This document shows positions 1-15,900 of a DNA stretch of 64,000 bases, in pieces; positions within the stretch are counted from its first letter, which is position 1; every line of letters begins with the position of its first letter. Position numbers and translations under genes: made by a program. The DNA comes from Tomocerus qinae. Lineage: Eukaryota; Arthropoda; Collembola; Entomobryomorpha; Tomoceridae. The notes under the pieces are model-generated. The model did not search any database. It worked only from the letters and a program-made list of their open reading frames with translations, and was not told the DNA's origin. Location: NCBI GenBank assembly GCA_020055645.1, contig CM034546.1:110515375-110579374 (forward strand). Reading direction: 5' to 3'.

Positions 1-3000
1 AATTTCCAAAATTTTTCAATGTCATATATTGCAACTCAATTTATGGCCATACTGGTCGATAAGGGAGTGTTATACCAATCTTAAAAAATCGTTTGGAGAA
101 TGCAGAGCCCAAAACTGGGTTGGTTGAGGGGTCTAGGACCAACTTTAATTTCCAAAATTTTTCAATGTCATATATTGCAACTCAATTTATGGCAATACAG
201 TTCGCTAAGGGAGTGTCATAACTATCTTAAAAAATCGTTTGGAGAATGCAGAGCCCAAAACTGGGTCTGTTGAGGGGTCTAGGACCAACTTTAATTTCCA
301 AAATTTTTCAATGTCATATATTGCAATACAATTTATGGCCATACGGTGTCTATAAGGGAGTGTCATAACTATCTTAAAAAATCGTTTGGAGAACGCAGAG
401 CCCAAAACTGGGTCGGTTGAGGGGTCTAGGACCAACTTTAATTTCCAAAATTTTTCAATGTCATATATTGCAATACAATTTATGGCCATACGGGTCGATA
501 AGGGAGTGTCATAACTATCTTAAAAAATCGTTTGGAGAATCCAGAGCCCAAAACTGGGTCGGTTGAGGGGTCTAGGACCAACTTTAATTTCCAAAATTTT
601 TCAATGTCATATATTGCAACTCAATTTATGGCCATACAGTTCGCTAAGGGAGTGTCATAACTATCTTAAAAAATCGTTTGGAGAATGCAGAGCCCAAAAC
701 TGGGTCGGTTGAGGGGTCTAGGACCAACTTTAATTTCCAAAATTTTTCAATGTCATATATTGCAACTCAATTTATGGCCCTACAGTTCGCTAAGGGAGTG
801 TCATAACTATCTTAAAAAATCGTTTGGAGAATGCAGACCCCAAAACTGGGTCGGTTGAGGGGTCTAGGACCAACTTTAATTTCCAAAATTTTTTAATGTC
901 ATATATTGCCACTCAAATTTTGGCAATACGGTTCGCTAAGGGAGTGTCATAACTATCTTAAAAAATCGTTTGGAGAATGCAGAGCCCAAAACTGAGTCGG
1001 TTGACGGGTCTAGGACCAACTTTAATTTCCAAAATTTTTCAATGTCATATATTGCAATACAATTTATGGCCATACGGGTCGATAAGGGAGTGTTATACCA
1101 ATCTTAAAAAATCGTTTGGAGAACGCAGAGCCCAAAATTGGGTCGGTTGAGGGGTCTAGGACCAACTTTAATTTCCAAAATTTTTCAATGTCATATATTG
1201 CAATACAATTTATGGCCATACGGGTCGATAAGGGAGTGTTATACCAATCTTAAAAAATCGTTTGGAGAACGCAGAGCCCAAAACTGGGTCGGTTGAGGGG
1301 TCTAGGACCAACTTTAATTTCCAAAATTTTTCAATGTCATATATTGCAATACAATTTATGGCCATACGGGTCTATAAGGGAGTGTTATACCCATCTTAAA
1401 AAATCTTTTGGAGAATGCAGAGCCCAAAACTGGGTCGGTTGAGGGGTCTAGGACCAACTTTAATTTCCAAAATTTTTCAATGTCATATATTGCAACTCAA
1501 TTTATGGCCCTACAGTTCGCTAAGGGAGTGTCATAACTATCTTAAAAAATCGTTTGGAGAATGCAGAGCCCAAAACTGGGTCGGTTGAGGGGTCTAGGAC
1601 CAACTTTAATTTCCAAAATTTTTCAATGTCATATATTGCAACTCAATTTATGGCCATACGGTTCGCTAAGGGAGTGTCATAACTATCTTAAAAAATCGTT
1701 TGGAGAATGCAGAGCCCAAAACTGGGACGGTTGAGGGGTCTAGGACCAACTTTAATTTCCAAAATTTTTTAATGTCATATATTGCCACTTAAATTTTGGC
1801 AATACGGTTCGCTAAGGGAGTGTCATAACTATCTTAAAAAATCGTTTGGAGAATGCAGAGCCCAAAACTGGGTCGGTTGAGGGGTCTAGGACCAACTTTA
1901 ATTTCCAAAATTTTTCAATGTCATATATTGCAACTCAATTTATGGCCATACAGTTCGCTAAGGGAGTGTCATAACTATCTTAAAAAATCGTTTGGAGAAT
2001 GCAGAGCCCAAAACTGGGACGGTTGAGGGGTCTAGGACCAACTTTAATTTCCAAAATTTTTCAATGTCATATATTGCAATACAATTTATGGCCATACGGG
2101 TCTATAAGGGAGTGTTATACCAATCTTAAAAAATCGTTTGGAGAATGCAGAGCCCAAAACTGGGTCGGTTGAGGGGTCTAGGACCAACTTTAATTTCCAA
2201 AATTTTTCAATGTCATATATTGCAACTCAATTTATGGCCCTACAGTTCGCTAAGGGAGTGTCATAACTATCTTAAAAAATCGTTTGGAGAATGCAGAGCC
2301 CAAAACTGGGTCGGTTGAGGGGTCTAGGACCAACTTTAATTTCCAAAATTTTTCAATGTCATATATTGCAACTCAATTTATGGCCCTACAGTTCTCTAAG
2401 GGAGTGTCATAACTATCTTAAAAAATCGTTTGGAGAATGCAGAGCCCAAAACTGGGTCGGTTGAGGGGTCTAGGACCAACTTTAATTTCCAAAATTTTTC
2501 AATGTCATATATTGCAACTCAATTTATGGCCATACGGTTCGCTAAGGGAGTGTCATAACTATCTTAAAAAATCGTTTGGAGAATGCAGACCCCAAAACTG
2601 GGTCGGTTGAGGGGTCTAGGACCAACTTTAATTTCCAAAATTTTTTAATGTCATATATTGCCACTCAAATTTTGGCAATACGGTTCGCTAAGGGAGTGTC
2701 ATAACTATCTTAAAAAATCGTTTGGAGAATGCAGAGCCCAAAACTGAGTCGGTTGAGGGGTCTAGGACCAACTTTAATTTCCAAAATTTTTCAATGTCAT
2801 ATATTGCAATACAATTTATGGCCATACGGGTCGATAAGGGAGTGTTATACCGATCTTAAAAAATCGTTTGGAGAACGCAGAGCCCAAAATTGGGTCGGTT
2901 GAGGGGTCTAGGACCAACTTTAATTTCCAAAATTTTTCAATGTCATATATTGCAATACAATTTATGGCCATACGGGTCGATAAGGGAGTGTTATACCAAT

Positions 3001-6000
3001 CTTAAAAAATCGTTTGGAGAACGCAGAGCCCAAAACTGGGTCGGTTGAGGGGTCTAGGACCAACTTTAATTTCCAAAATTTTTCAATGTCATATATTGCA
3101 ATACAATTTATGGCCATACGGGTCTATAAGGGAGTGTTATACCAATCTTAAAAAATCGTTTGGAGAATGCAGAGCCCAAAACTGGGTCGGTTGAGGGGTC
3201 TAGGACCAACTTTAATTTCCAAAATTTTTCAATGTCATATATTGCAACTCAATTTATGGCCCTACAGTTCGCTAAGGGAGTGTCATAACTATCTTAAAAA
3301 ATCGTTTGGAGAATGCAGACCCCAAAACTGGGTCGGTTGAGGGGTCTAGGACCAACTTTAATTTCCAAAATTTTTTAATGTCATATATTGCCACTCAAAT
3401 TTTGGCAATACGGTTCGCTAAGGGAGTGTCATAACTATCTTAAAAAATCGTTTGGAGAATGCAGAGCCCAAAACTGAGTCGGTTGACGGGTCTAGGACCA
3501 ACTTTAATTTCCAAAATTTTTCAATGTCATATATTGCAATACAATTTATGGCCATACGGGTCGATAAGGGAGTGTTATACCCATCTAAAAAAATCTTTTG
3601 GAGAATGCAGAGCCCAAAACTGGGTCGGTTGAGGGGTCTAGGACCAACTTTAATTTCCAAAATTTTTCAATGTCATATATTGCAACTCAATTTATGGCCC
3701 TACAGTTCGCTAAGGGAGTGTCATAACTATCTTAAAAAATCGTTTGGAGAATGCAGAGCCCAAAACTAGGTCGGTTGAGGGGTCTAGGACCAACTTTAAT
3801 TTCCAAAATTTTTCAATGTCATATATTGCAACTCTATTTATGGCCATACGGTTCGCTAAGGGAGTGTCATAACTATCTTAAAAAATCGTTTGGAGAATGC
3901 AGAGCCCAAAACTGGGACGGTTGAGGGGTCTAGGACCAACTTTAATTTCCAAAATTTTTTAATGTCATATATTGCAACTCAAATTTTGGCAATACGGTTC
4001 GCTAAGGGAGTGTCATACCTAACTTAAAAATCGTTTGGAGAATGCAGAGCCCAAAACTGGGTCGGTTGAGGGGTCTAGGACCAACTTTAATTTCCAAACT
4101 TTTTCAATGTCATGTATTACAACTCAATTTATGGCCATACAGTTCGCTAAGGGAGTGTCATAACTATCTTAAAAAATCGTTTGGAGAATGCAGAGCCCAA
4201 AACTGGTACGGTTGAGGGGTCTAGGACCAACTTTAATTTCCAAAATTTTTCAATGTCATATATTGCAATACAATTTATGGCCATACGGGTCTATAAGGGA
4301 GTGTTATACCAATCTTAAAAAATCGTTTGGAGAATGCAGAGCCCAAAACTGGGTCGGTTGAGGGGTCTAGGACCAACTTTAATTTCCAAAATTTTTCAAT
4401 GTCATATATTGCAACTCAATTTATGGCCCTACAGTTCGCTAAGGGAGTGTCATAACTATCTTAAAAAATCGTTTGGAGAATGCAGAGCCCAAAACTGGGT
4501 CGGTTGAGGGGTCTAGGACCAACTTTAATTTCCAAAATTTTTCAATGTCATATATTGCAACTCAATTTATGGCCATACGGTTCGCTAAGGGAGTGTCATA
4601 ACTATCTTAAAAAATCGTTTGGAGAATGCAGAGCCCAAAACTGAGTCGGTTGAGGGGTCTAGGACCAACTTTAATTTCCAAAATTTTTCAATGTCATATA
4701 TTGCAATACAATTTATGGCCATACGGGTCGATAAGGAGTGTTATACCAATCTTAAAAAATCGTTTGGAGAAGGCAGAGCCCAAAATTGGGTCGGTTGAGG
4801 GGTCTAGGACCCACTTTAATTTCCAAAATTTTTCAATGTCATATATTGCAATACAATTTATGGCCATACGGGTCTATAAGGGAGTGTTATACCAATCTTA
4901 AAAAATCGTTTGGAGAATGCAGAGCCCAAAACTGGGTCGGTTGAGGGGTCTAGGACCAACTTTAATTTCCAAAATTTTTTAATGTCATATATTGCCACTC
5001 AAATTTTGACAATACGGTTCGCTAAGGGAGTGTCATAACTATCTTAAAAAATCGTTTGGAGAATGCAGACCCCAAAACTGGGTCGGTTGAGGGGTCTAGG
5101 ACCAACTTTAATTTCCAAAATTTTTTAATGTCATATATTGCCACTCAAATTTTGGAAATACGGTTCGCTAAGGGAGTGTCATAACTATCTTAAAAAATCG
5201 TTTGGAGAATGCAGAGCCCAAAACTGAGTCGGTTGAGGGGTCTAGGACCAACTTTAATTTCCAAAATTTTTCAATGTCATATATTTCAATACAATTTATG
5301 GCCATACGGGTCGATAAGGAGTGTTATACCAATCTTAAAAAATCGTTTGGAGAACGCAGAGCCCAAAATTGGGTCGGTTGAGGGGTCTAGGAACAACTTT
5401 AATTTCCAAAATTTTTCAATGTCATATATTGCAATACAATTTATGGCCATACGGGTCTATAAGGGAGTGTTATACCAATCTTAAAAAATCGTTTGGAGAA
5501 CGCAGAGCCCAAAACTGGGTCGGTTGAGGGGTCTAGGACCAACTTTAATTTCCAAAATTTTTCAATGTCATATATTGCAACTCAATTTATGGCCCTACAG
5601 TTCGCTAAGGGAGTGTCATAACTATCTTAAAAAATCGTTTGGAGAATGCAGAGCCCAAAACTGGGTCGGTTGAGGGGTCTAGGACCAACTTTAATTTCCA
5701 AAATTTTTCAATGTCATATATTGCAACTCAATTTATGGCCATACAGTTCGCTAAGGGAGTGTCATAACTATCTTAAAAAATCGTTTGGAGAATGCAGAGC
5801 CCAAAACTGGGACGGTTGAGGGGTCTAGGACCAACTTTAATTTCCAAAATTTTTGAATGTCATATATTGCCACTCAAATTTTGGCAATACGGTTCGCTAA
5901 GGGAGTGTCATAACTATCTTAAAAAATCGTTTGGAGAATGCAGAGCCCAAAACTGGGACGGTTGAGGGGTCTAGGACCAACTTTAATTTCCAAAATTTTT

Positions 6001-7974
6001 TAATGTCATATATTGCCACTCAAATTTTGGCAATACGGTTCGCTAAGGGAGTGTCATAACTATCTTAAAAAATCGTTTGGAGAATGCAGAGCCCAAAACT
6101 GGTTCGGTTGAGGGGTCTAGGACCAACTTTAATTTCCAAAATTTTTCAATGTCATATATTGCAACTCAATTTATGGCCATACTGGTCGATAAGGGAGTGT
6201 TATACCAATCTTAAAAAATCGTTTGGAGAATGCAGAGCCCAAAACTGGGTTGGTTGAGGGGTCTAGGACCAACTTTAATTTCCAAAATTTTTCAATGTCA
6301 TATATTGCAACTCAATTTATGGCAATACAGTTCGCTAAGGGAGTGTCATAACTATCTTAAAAAATCGTTTGGAGAATGCAGAGCCCAAAACTGGGTCGGT
6401 TGAGGGGTCTAGGACCAACTTTAATTTCCAAAATTTTTCAATGTCATATATTGCAATACAATTTATGGCCATACGGGTCTATAAGGGAGTGTTATACCAA
6501 TCTTAAAAAATCGTTTGGAGAACGCAGAGCCCAAAACTGGGTCGGTTGAGGGGTCTAGGACCAACTTTAATTTCCAAAATTTTTCAATGTCATATATTGC
6601 AATACAATTTATGGCCATACGGGTCGATAAGGGAGTGTCATAACTATCTTAAAAAATCGTTTGGAGAATCCAGAGCCCAAAACTGGGTCGGTTGAGGGGT
6701 CTAGGACCAACTTTAATTTCCAAAATTTTTCAATGTCATATATTGCAACTCAATTTATAACCATACGGTTCGCTAAGGGAGTGTCATATTAAAAAATCGT
6801 TTGGAGAATGCAGAGCCCAAAACTGGTTCGGTTGAGGGGTCTAGGACCAACTTTAATTTCCAAAATTTTTCAATGTCATATATTGCAATACAATTTATGG
6901 CCATACGGGTCGATAAGGGAGTGTCATAACTATCTTAAAAAATCGTTTGGAGAATCCAGAGCCCAAAACTGGGTCGAATGGGGGGTCTAGGACCAACTTT
7001 AATTTCCAAAATTTTTCAATGTCATATATTGCAACTCAATTTATGGCCATACGGTTCGCTAAGGGAGTGTCATAACTATCTTAAAAAATCGTTTGGAGAA
7101 TGCAGAGCCCAAAACTGGGACGGTTGAGGGGTCTAGGACCAACTTTAATTTCCAAAATTTTTCAATGTCATATATTGCAATACAATTTATGGCCATACGG
7201 GTCGATAAGGGAGTGTTATACCAATCTTAAAAAATCGTTTGGAGAACGCAGAGCCCAAAATTGGGTCGGTTGAGGGGTCTAGGACCAACTTTAATTTCCA
7301 AAATTTTTCAATGTCATATATTGCAATACAATTTATGGCCATACGGGTCGATAAGGGAGTGTTATACCAATCTTAAAAAATCGTTTGGAGAACGCAGAGC
7401 CCAAAACTGGGTCGGTTGAGGGGTCTAGGACCAACTTTAATTTCCAAAATTTTTCAATGTCATATATTGCAATACAATTTATGGCCATACGGGTCTATAA
7501 GGGAGTGTTATACCCATCTTAAAAAATCTTTTGGAGAATGCAGAGCCCAAAACTGGGTCGGTTGAGGGGTCTAGGACCAACTTTAATTTCCAAAATTTTT
7601 CAATGTCATATATTGCAACTCAATTTATGGCCCTACAGTTCGCTAAGGGAGTGTCATAACTATCTTAAAAAATCGTTTGGAGAATGCAGAGCCCAAAACT
7701 GGGTCGGTTGAGGGGTCTAGGACCAACTTTAATTTCCAAAATTTTTCAATGTCATATATTGCAACTCAATTTATGGCCATACGGTTCGCTAAGGGAGTGT
7801 CATAACTATCTTAAAAAATCGTTTGGAGAATGCAGAGCCCAAAACTGGGACGGTTGAGGGGTCTAGGACCAACTTTAATTTCCAAAATTTTTTAATGTCA
7901 TATATTGCCACTTAAATTTTGGCAATACGGTTCGCTAAGGGAGTGTCATAACTATCTTAAAAAATCGTTTGGAG

Positions 7975-10900
7975 AATGCAGAGCCCAAAACTGGGTCGGT
8001 TGAGGGGTCTAGGACCAACTTTAATTTCCAAAATTTTTCAATGTCATATATTGCAACTCAATTTATGGCCATACAGTTCGCTAAGGGAGTGTCATAACTA
8101 TCTTAAAAAATCGTTTGGAGAATGCAGAGCCCAAAACTGGGACGGTTGAGGGGTCTAGGACCAACTTTAATTTCCAAAATTTTTTCAATGTCATATATTG
8201 CAATACAATTTATGGCCATACGGGTCTATAAGGGAGTGTTATACCAATCTTAAAAAATCGTTTGGAGAATGCAGAGCCCAAAACTGGGTCGGTTGAGGGG
8301 TCTAGGACCAACTTTAATTTCCAAAATTTTTCAATGTCATATATTGCAACTCAATTTATGGCCCTACAGTTCGCTAAGGGAGTGTCATAACTATCTTAAA
8401 AAATCGTTTGGAGAATGCAGAGCCCAAAACTGGGTCGGTTGAGGGGTCTAGGACCAACTTTAATTTCCAAAATTTTTCAATGTCATATATTGCAACTCAA
8501 TTTATGGCCATACGGTTCGCTAAGGGAGTGTCATAACTATCTTAAAAAATCGTTTGGAGAATGCAGAGCCCAAAACTGAGTCGGTTGAGGGGTCTAGGAC
8601 CAACTTTAATTTCCAAAATTTTTCAATGTCATATATTGCAATACAATTTATGGCCATACGGGTCGATAAGGGAGTGTTATACCAATCTTAAAAAATCGTT
8701 TGGAGAAGGCAGAGCCCAAAATTGGGTCGGTTGAGGGGTCTAGGACCCACTTTAATTTCCAAAATTTTTCAATGTCATATATTGCAATACAATTTATGGC
8801 CATACGGGTCTATAAGGGAGTGTTATACCAATCTTAAAAAATCGTTTGGAGAATGCAGAGCCCAAAACTGGGTCGGTTGAGGGGTCTAGGACCAACTTTA
8901 ATTTCCAAAATTTTTTAATGTCATATATTGCCACTCAAATTTTGACAATACGGTTCGCTAAGGGAGTGTCATAACTATCTTAAAAAATCGTTTGGAGAAT
9001 GCAGACCCCAAAACTGGGTCGGTTGAGGGGTCTAGGACCAACTTTAATTTCCAAAATTTTTTAATGTCATATATTGCCACTCAAATTTTGGAAATACGGT
9101 TCGCTAAGGGAGTGTCATAACTATCTTAAAAAATCGTTTGGAGAATGCAGAGCCCAAAACTGAGTCGGTTGAGGGGTCTAGGACCAACTTTAATTTCCAA
9201 AATTTTTCAATGTCATATATTTCAATACAATTTATGGCCATACGGGTCGATAAGGAGTGTTATACCAATCTTAAAAAATCGTTTGGAGAACGCAGAGCCC
9301 AAAATTGGGTCGGTTGAGGGTCTAGGAACAACTTTAATTTCCAAAATTTTTCAATGTCATATATTGCAATACAATTTATGGCCATACGGGTCTATAAGGG
9401 AGTGTTATACCAATCTTAAAAAATCGTTTGGAGAACGCAGAGCCCAAAACTGGGTCGGTTGAGGGGTCTAGGACCAACTTTAATTTCCAAAATTTTTCAA
9501 TGTCATATATTGCAACTCAATTTATGGCCCTACAGTTCGCTAAGGGAGTGTCATAACTATCTTAAAAAATCGTTTGGAGAATGAAGAGCCCAAAAACTGG
9601 GTCGGTTGAGGGGTCTAGGACCAACTTTAATTTCCAAAATTTTTCAATGTCATATATTGCAACTCAATTTATGGCCATACAGTTCGCTAAGGGAGTGTCA
9701 TAACTATCTTAAAAAATCGTTTGGAGAATGCAGAGCCCAAAACTGGGACGGTTGAGGGGTCTAGGACCAACTTTAATTTCCAAAATTTTTCAATGTCATA
9801 TATTGCAATACAATTTATGGCCATACGGTGTCTATAAGGGAGTGTCATAACTATCTTAAAAAATCGTTTGGAGAACGCAGAGCCCAAAACTGGGTCGGTT
9901 GAGGGGTCTAGGACCAACTTTAATTTCCAAAATTTTTCAATGTCATATATTGCAATACAATTTATGGCCATACGGGTCGATAAGGGAGTGTCATAACTAT
10001 CTTAAAAAATCGTTTGGAGAATCCAGAGCCCAAAACTGGGTCGGTTGAGGGGTCTAGGACCAACTTTAATTTCCAAAATTTTTCAATGTCATATATTGCA
10101 ACTCAATTTATGGCCATACGGTTCGCTAAGGGAGTGTCATAACTATCTTAAAAAATCCTTTGGAGAATGCAGAGCCCAAAACTGGGACGGTTGAGGGGTC
10201 TAGGACCAACTTTAATTTCCAAAATTTTTCAATGTCATATATTGCAACTCAATTTATGGCCATACGGGTCGATAAGGGAGTGTTATACCAATCTTAAAAA
10301 ATCGTTTGGAGAATGCAGAGCCCAAAACTGGGTTGGTTGAGGGGTCTAGGACCAACTTTAATTTCCAAAATTTTTCAATGTCATATATTGCAACTCAATT
10401 TATGGCAATACAGTTCGCTAAGGGAGTGTCATAACTATCTTAAAAAATCGTTTGGAGAATGCAGAGCCCAAAACTGGGTCGGTTGAGGGGTCTAGGACCA
10501 ACTTTAATTTCCAAAATTTTTCAATGTCATATATTGCAATACAATTTATGGCCATACGGTGTCTATAAGGGAGTGTCATAACTATCTTAAATAATCGTTT
10601 GGAGAACGCAGAGCCCAAAACTGGGTCGGTTGAGGGGTCTAGGACCAACTTTAATTTCCAAAATTTTTCAATGTCATATATTGCAATACAATTTATGGCC
10701 ATACGGGTCGATAAGGGAGTGTCATAACTATCTTAAAAAATCGTTTGGAGAATCCAGAGCCCAAAACTGGGACGGTTGAGGGGTCTAGGACCAACTTTAA
10801 TTTCCAAAATTTTTCAATGTCATATATTGCAATACAATTTATGGCCATACGGGTCGATAAGGGAGTGTTATACCAATCTTAAAAAATCGTTTGGAGAACG

Positions 10901-11230
10901 CAGAGCCCAAAATTGGGTCTGTTGAGGGGTCTAGGACCCACTTTAATTTCCAAAATTTTTCAATGTCATATATTGCAATACAATTTATGGCCATACGGGT
11001 CTATAAGGGAGTGTTATACCAATCTAAAAAAATCGTTTGGAGAATGCAGAGCCCAAAACTGGGTCGGTTGAGGGGTCTAGGACCAACTTTAATTTCCAAA
11101 ATTTTTCAATGTCATATATTGCAACGCAATTTATGGCCATACAGTTCGCTAAAGGAGTGTCATAACTATCTTAAAAAATCGTTTGGAGAATGCAGAGCCC
11201 AAAACTGGGTTGGTCGAGGGGTCTAGGACC
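7975..11230 (+). repeat. Satellite duplication block, first copy (pairs with 12940-16200)
   Basis: A run of about 22 monomers recurs 4965-4966 bp (34 monomers) downstream. Shared diagnostic variants include GGAGAAGGCAGAGC near 8703 and 13668, TTTGACAATACGG near 8940 and 13907, and GAATGAAGAGCCC near 9580 and 14547. The copies differ by a few indels, including a 2-bp loss near 9244 and an extra A near 9595. Homology stops near 11250/16215, where the following monomers are of different subtypes. Confidence 0.75.
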
Positions 11231-12511
11231 AACTTTAATTTTCAAAATTTTTCAATGTCATATATTGCAACTCAATTTATGGCCATACGGTTCGCTAAGG
11301 GAGTGTCATAACTATCTTAAAAAATCGTTTGGAGAATGCAGAGCCCTAAACTGGGTCGGTTGAGATGTCTAGGACCAACTTTAATTTCCAAAATTTTTCA
11401 ATGTCATATATTGCAACTCAATTTATGGCCATACGGTTCGCTAAGGGAGTGTCATAACTATCTTAAAAAATCGTTTGGAGAATGCAGAGCCCAAAACTGG
11501 GTCGGTTGAGGGGTCTAGGACCAACTTTAATTTCCAAAATTTTTCAATGTCATATATTGCAATACAATTTATGGCCATACGGGTCGATAAGGGAGTGTCA
11601 TAACTATCTTAAAAAATCGTTTGGAGAATCCAGAGCCCAAAACTGGGACGGTTGAGGGGTCTAGGACCAACTTTAATTTCCAAAATTTTTCAATGTCATA
11701 TATTGCAATACAATTTATGGCCATACGGGTCGATAAGGGAGTGTTATACCAATCTTAAAAAATCGTTTGGAGAACGCAGAGCCCAAAATTGGGTCTGTTG
11801 AGGGGTCTAGGACCCACTTTAATTTCCAAAATTTTTCAATGTCATATATTGCAATACAATTTATGGCCATACGGGTCTATAAGGGAGTGTTATACCAATC
11901 TAAAAAAATCGTTTGGAGAATGCAGAGCCCAAAACTGGGTCGGTTGAGGGGTCTAGGACCAACTTTAATTTCCAAAATTTTTCAATGTCATATATTGCAA
12001 CGCAATTTATGGCCATACAGTTCGCTAAGGGAGTGTCATAACTATCTTAAAAAATCGTTTGGAGAATGCAGAGCCCAAAACTGGGTTGGTCGAGGGGTCT
12101 AGGACCAACTTTAATTTTCAAAATTTTTCAATGTCATATATTGCAACTCAATTTATGGCCATACGGTTCGCTAAGGGAGTGTCATAACTATCTTAAAAAA
12201 TCGTTTGGAGAATGCAGAGCCCTAAACTGGGTCGGTTGAGATGTCTAGGACCAACTTTAATTTCCAAAATTTTTCAATGTCATATATTGCAACTCAATTT
12301 ATGGCCATACGGTTCGCTAAGGGAGTGTCATAACTATCTTAAAAAATCGTTTGGAGAATGCAGAGCCCAAAACTGGGTCGGTTGAGGGGTCTAGGACCAA
12401 CTTTAATTTCCAAAATTTTTCAATGTCATATATTGCAATACAATTTATGGCCATACGGGTCGATAAGGGAGTGTCATAACTATCTTAAAAAATCGTTTGG
12501 AGAATCCAGAG
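10760..12511 (+). repeat. 876-bp six-monomer higher-order repeat, two copies
   Basis: The same monomer order recurs at exactly 876 bp (6 x 146). Anchor positions are 10891 and 11767, where GAACGCAGAGCCCAAAATTG is followed by GTCTGTTGAGG. Other shared marks are TTGCAACGCAATTTATGG, GGTTGGTCGAGGGG, AGAGCCCTAAAC and GTTGAGATGTCT. The copies are almost identical, for example CTAAAGGAG at 11150 against CTAAGGGAG at 12026. Confidence 0.85.
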
Positions 12512-12939
12512 CCCAAAACTGGGTCGGTTGAGGGGTCTAGGACCAACTTTAATTTCCAAAATTTTTCAATGTCATATATTGCAACTCAATTTATGGCCAT
12601 ACGGTTCGCTAAGGGAGTGTCATAACTATCTTAAAAAATCCTTTGGAGAATGCAGAGCCCAAAACTGGGACGGTTGAGGGGTCTAGGACCAACTTTAATT
12701 TCCAAAATTTTTCAATGTCATATATTGCAACTCAATTTATGGCCATACGGGTCGATAAGGGAGTGTTATACCAATCTTAAAAAATCGTTTGGAGAATGCA
12801 GAGCCCAAAACTGGGTTGGTTGAGGGGTCTAGGACCAACTTTAATTTCCAAAATTTTTCAATGTCATATATTGCAACTCAATTTATGGCAATACAGTTCG
12901 CTAAGGGAGTGTCATAACTATCTTAAAAAATCGTTTGGA

Positions 12940-15900
12940 GAATGCAGAGCCCAAAACTGGGTCGGTTGAGGGGTCTAGGACCAACTTTAATTTCCAAAAT
13001 TTTTCAATGTCATATATTGCAACTCAATTTATGGCCATACAGTTCGCTAAGGGAGTGTCATAACTATCTTAAAAAATCGTTTGGAGAATGCAGAGCCCAA
13101 AACTGGGACGGTTGAGGGGTCTAGGACCAACTTTAATTTCCAAAATTTTTCAATGTCATATATTGCAATACAATTTATGGCCATACGGGTCTATAAGGGA
13201 GTGTTATACCAATCTTAAAAAATCGTTTGGAGAATGCAGAGCCCAAAACTGGGTCGGTTGAGGGGTCTAGGACCAACTTTAATTTCCAAAATTTTTCAAT
13301 GTCATATATTGCAACTCAATTTATGGCCCTACAGTTCGCTAAGGGAGTGTCATAACTATCTTAAAAAATCGTTTGGAGAATGCAGAGCCCAAAACTGGGT
13401 CGGTTGAGGGGTCTAGGACCAACTTTAATTTCCAAAATTTTTCAATGTCATATATTGCAACTCAATTTATGGCCATACGGTTCGCTAAGGGAGTGTCATA
13501 ACTATCTTAAAAAATCGTTTGGAGAATGCAGAGCCCAAAACTGAGTCGGTTGAGGGGTCTAGGACCAACTTTAATTTCCAAAATTTTTCAATGTCATATA
13601 TTGCAATACAATTTATGGCCATACGGGTCGATAAGGGAGTGTTATACCAATCTTAAAAAATCGTTTGGAGAAGGCAGAGCCCAAAATTGGGTCGGTTGAG
13701 GGGTCTAGGACCCACTTTAATTTCCAAAATTTTTCAATGTCATATATTGCAATACAATTTATGGCCATACGGGTCTATAAGGGAGTGTTATACCAATCTT
13801 AAAAAATCGTTTGGAGAATGCAGAGCCCAAAACTGGGTCGGTTGAGGGGTCTAGGACCAACTTTAATTTCCAAAATTTTTTAATGTCATATATTGCCACT
13901 CAAATTTTGACAATACGGTTCGCTAAGGGAGTGTCATAACTATCTTAAAAAATCGTTTGGAGAATGCAGACCCCAAAACTGGGTCGGTTGAGGGGTCTAG
14001 GACCAACTTTAATTTCCAAAATTTTTTAATGTCATATATTGCCACTCAAATTTTGGAAATACGGTTCGCTAAGGGAGTGTCATAACTATCTTAAAAAATC
14101 GTTTGGAGAATGCAGAGCCCAAAACTGAGTCGGTTGAGGGGTCTAGGACCAACTTTAATTTCCAAAATTTTTCAATGTCATATATTTCAATACAATTTAT
14201 GGCCATACGGGTCGATAAGGGAGTGTTATACCAATCTTAAAAAATCGTTTGGAGAACGCAGAGCCCAAAATTGGGTCGGTTGAGGGGTCTAGGAACAACT
14301 TTAATTTCCAAAATTTTTCAATGTCATATATTGCAATACAATTTATGGCCATACGGGTCTATAAGGGAGTGTTATACCAATCTTAAAAAATCGTTTGGAG
14401 AACGCAGAGCCCAAAACTGGGTCGGTTGAGGGGTCTAGGACCAACTTTAATTTCCAAAATTTTTCAATGTCATATATTGCAACTCAATTTATGGCCCTAC
14501 AGTTCGCTAAGGGAGTGTCATAACTATCTTAAAAAATCGTTTGGAGAATGAAGAGCCCAAAACTGGGTCGGTTGAGGGGTCTAGGACCAACTTTAATTTC
14601 CAAAATTTTTCAATGTCATATATTGCAACTCAATTTATGGCCATACAGTTCGCTAAGGGAGTGTCATAACTATCTTAAAAAATCGTTTGGAGAATGCAGA
14701 GCCCAAAACTGGGACGGTTGAGGGGTCTAGGACCAACTTTAATTTCCAAAATTTTTCAATGTCATATATTGCAATACAATTTATGGCCATACGGTGTCTA
14801 TAAGGGAGTGTCATAACTATCTTAAAAAATCGTTTGGAGAACGCAGAGCCCAAAACTGGGTCGGTTGAGGGGTCTAGGACCAACTTTAATTTCCAAAATT
14901 TTTCAATGTCATATATTGCAATACAATTTATGGCCATACGGGTCGATAAGGGAGTGTCATAACTATCTTAAAAAATCGTTTGGAGAATCCAGAGCCCAAA
15001 ACTGGGTCGGTTGAGGGGTCTAGGACCAACTTTAATTTCCAAAATTTTTCAATGTCATATATTGCAACTCAATTTATGGCCATACGGTTCGCTAAGGGAG
15101 TGTCATAACTATCTTAAAAAATCCTTTGGAGAATGCAGAGCCCAAAACTGGGACGGTTGAGGGGTCTAGGACCAACTTTAATTTCCAAAATTTTTCAATG
15201 TCATATATTGCAACTCAATTTATGGCCATACGGGTCGATAAGGGAGTGTTATACCAATCTTAAAAAATCGTTTGGAGAATGCAGAGCCCAAAACTGGGTT
15301 GGTTGAGGGGTCTAGGACCAACTTTAATTTCCAAAATTTTTCAATGTCATATATTGCAACTCAATTTATGGCAATACAGTTCGCTAAGGGAGTGTCATAA
15401 CTATCTTAAAAAATCGTTTGGAGAATGCAGAGCCCAAAACTGGGTCGGTTGAGGGGTCTAGGACCAACTTTAATTTCCAAAATTTTTCAATGTCATATAT
15501 TGCAATACAATTTATGGCCATACGGTGTCTATAAGGGAGTGTCATAACTATCTTAAAAATCGTTTGGAGAACGCAGAGCCCAAAACTGGGTCGGTTGAGG
15601 GGTCTAGGACCAACTTTAATTTCCAAAATTTTTCAATGTCATATATTGCAATACAATTTATGGCCATACGGGTCGATAAGGGAGTGTCATAACTATCTTA
15701 AAAAATCGTTTGGAGAATCCAGAGCCCAAAACTGGGACGGTTGAGGGGTCTAGGACCAACTTTAATTTCCAAAATTTTTCAATGTCATATATTGCAATAC
15801 AATTTATGGCCATACGGGTCGATAAGGGAGTGTTATACCAATCTTAAAAAATCGTTTGGAGAACGCAGAGCCCAAAATTGGGTCTGTTGAGGGGTCTAGG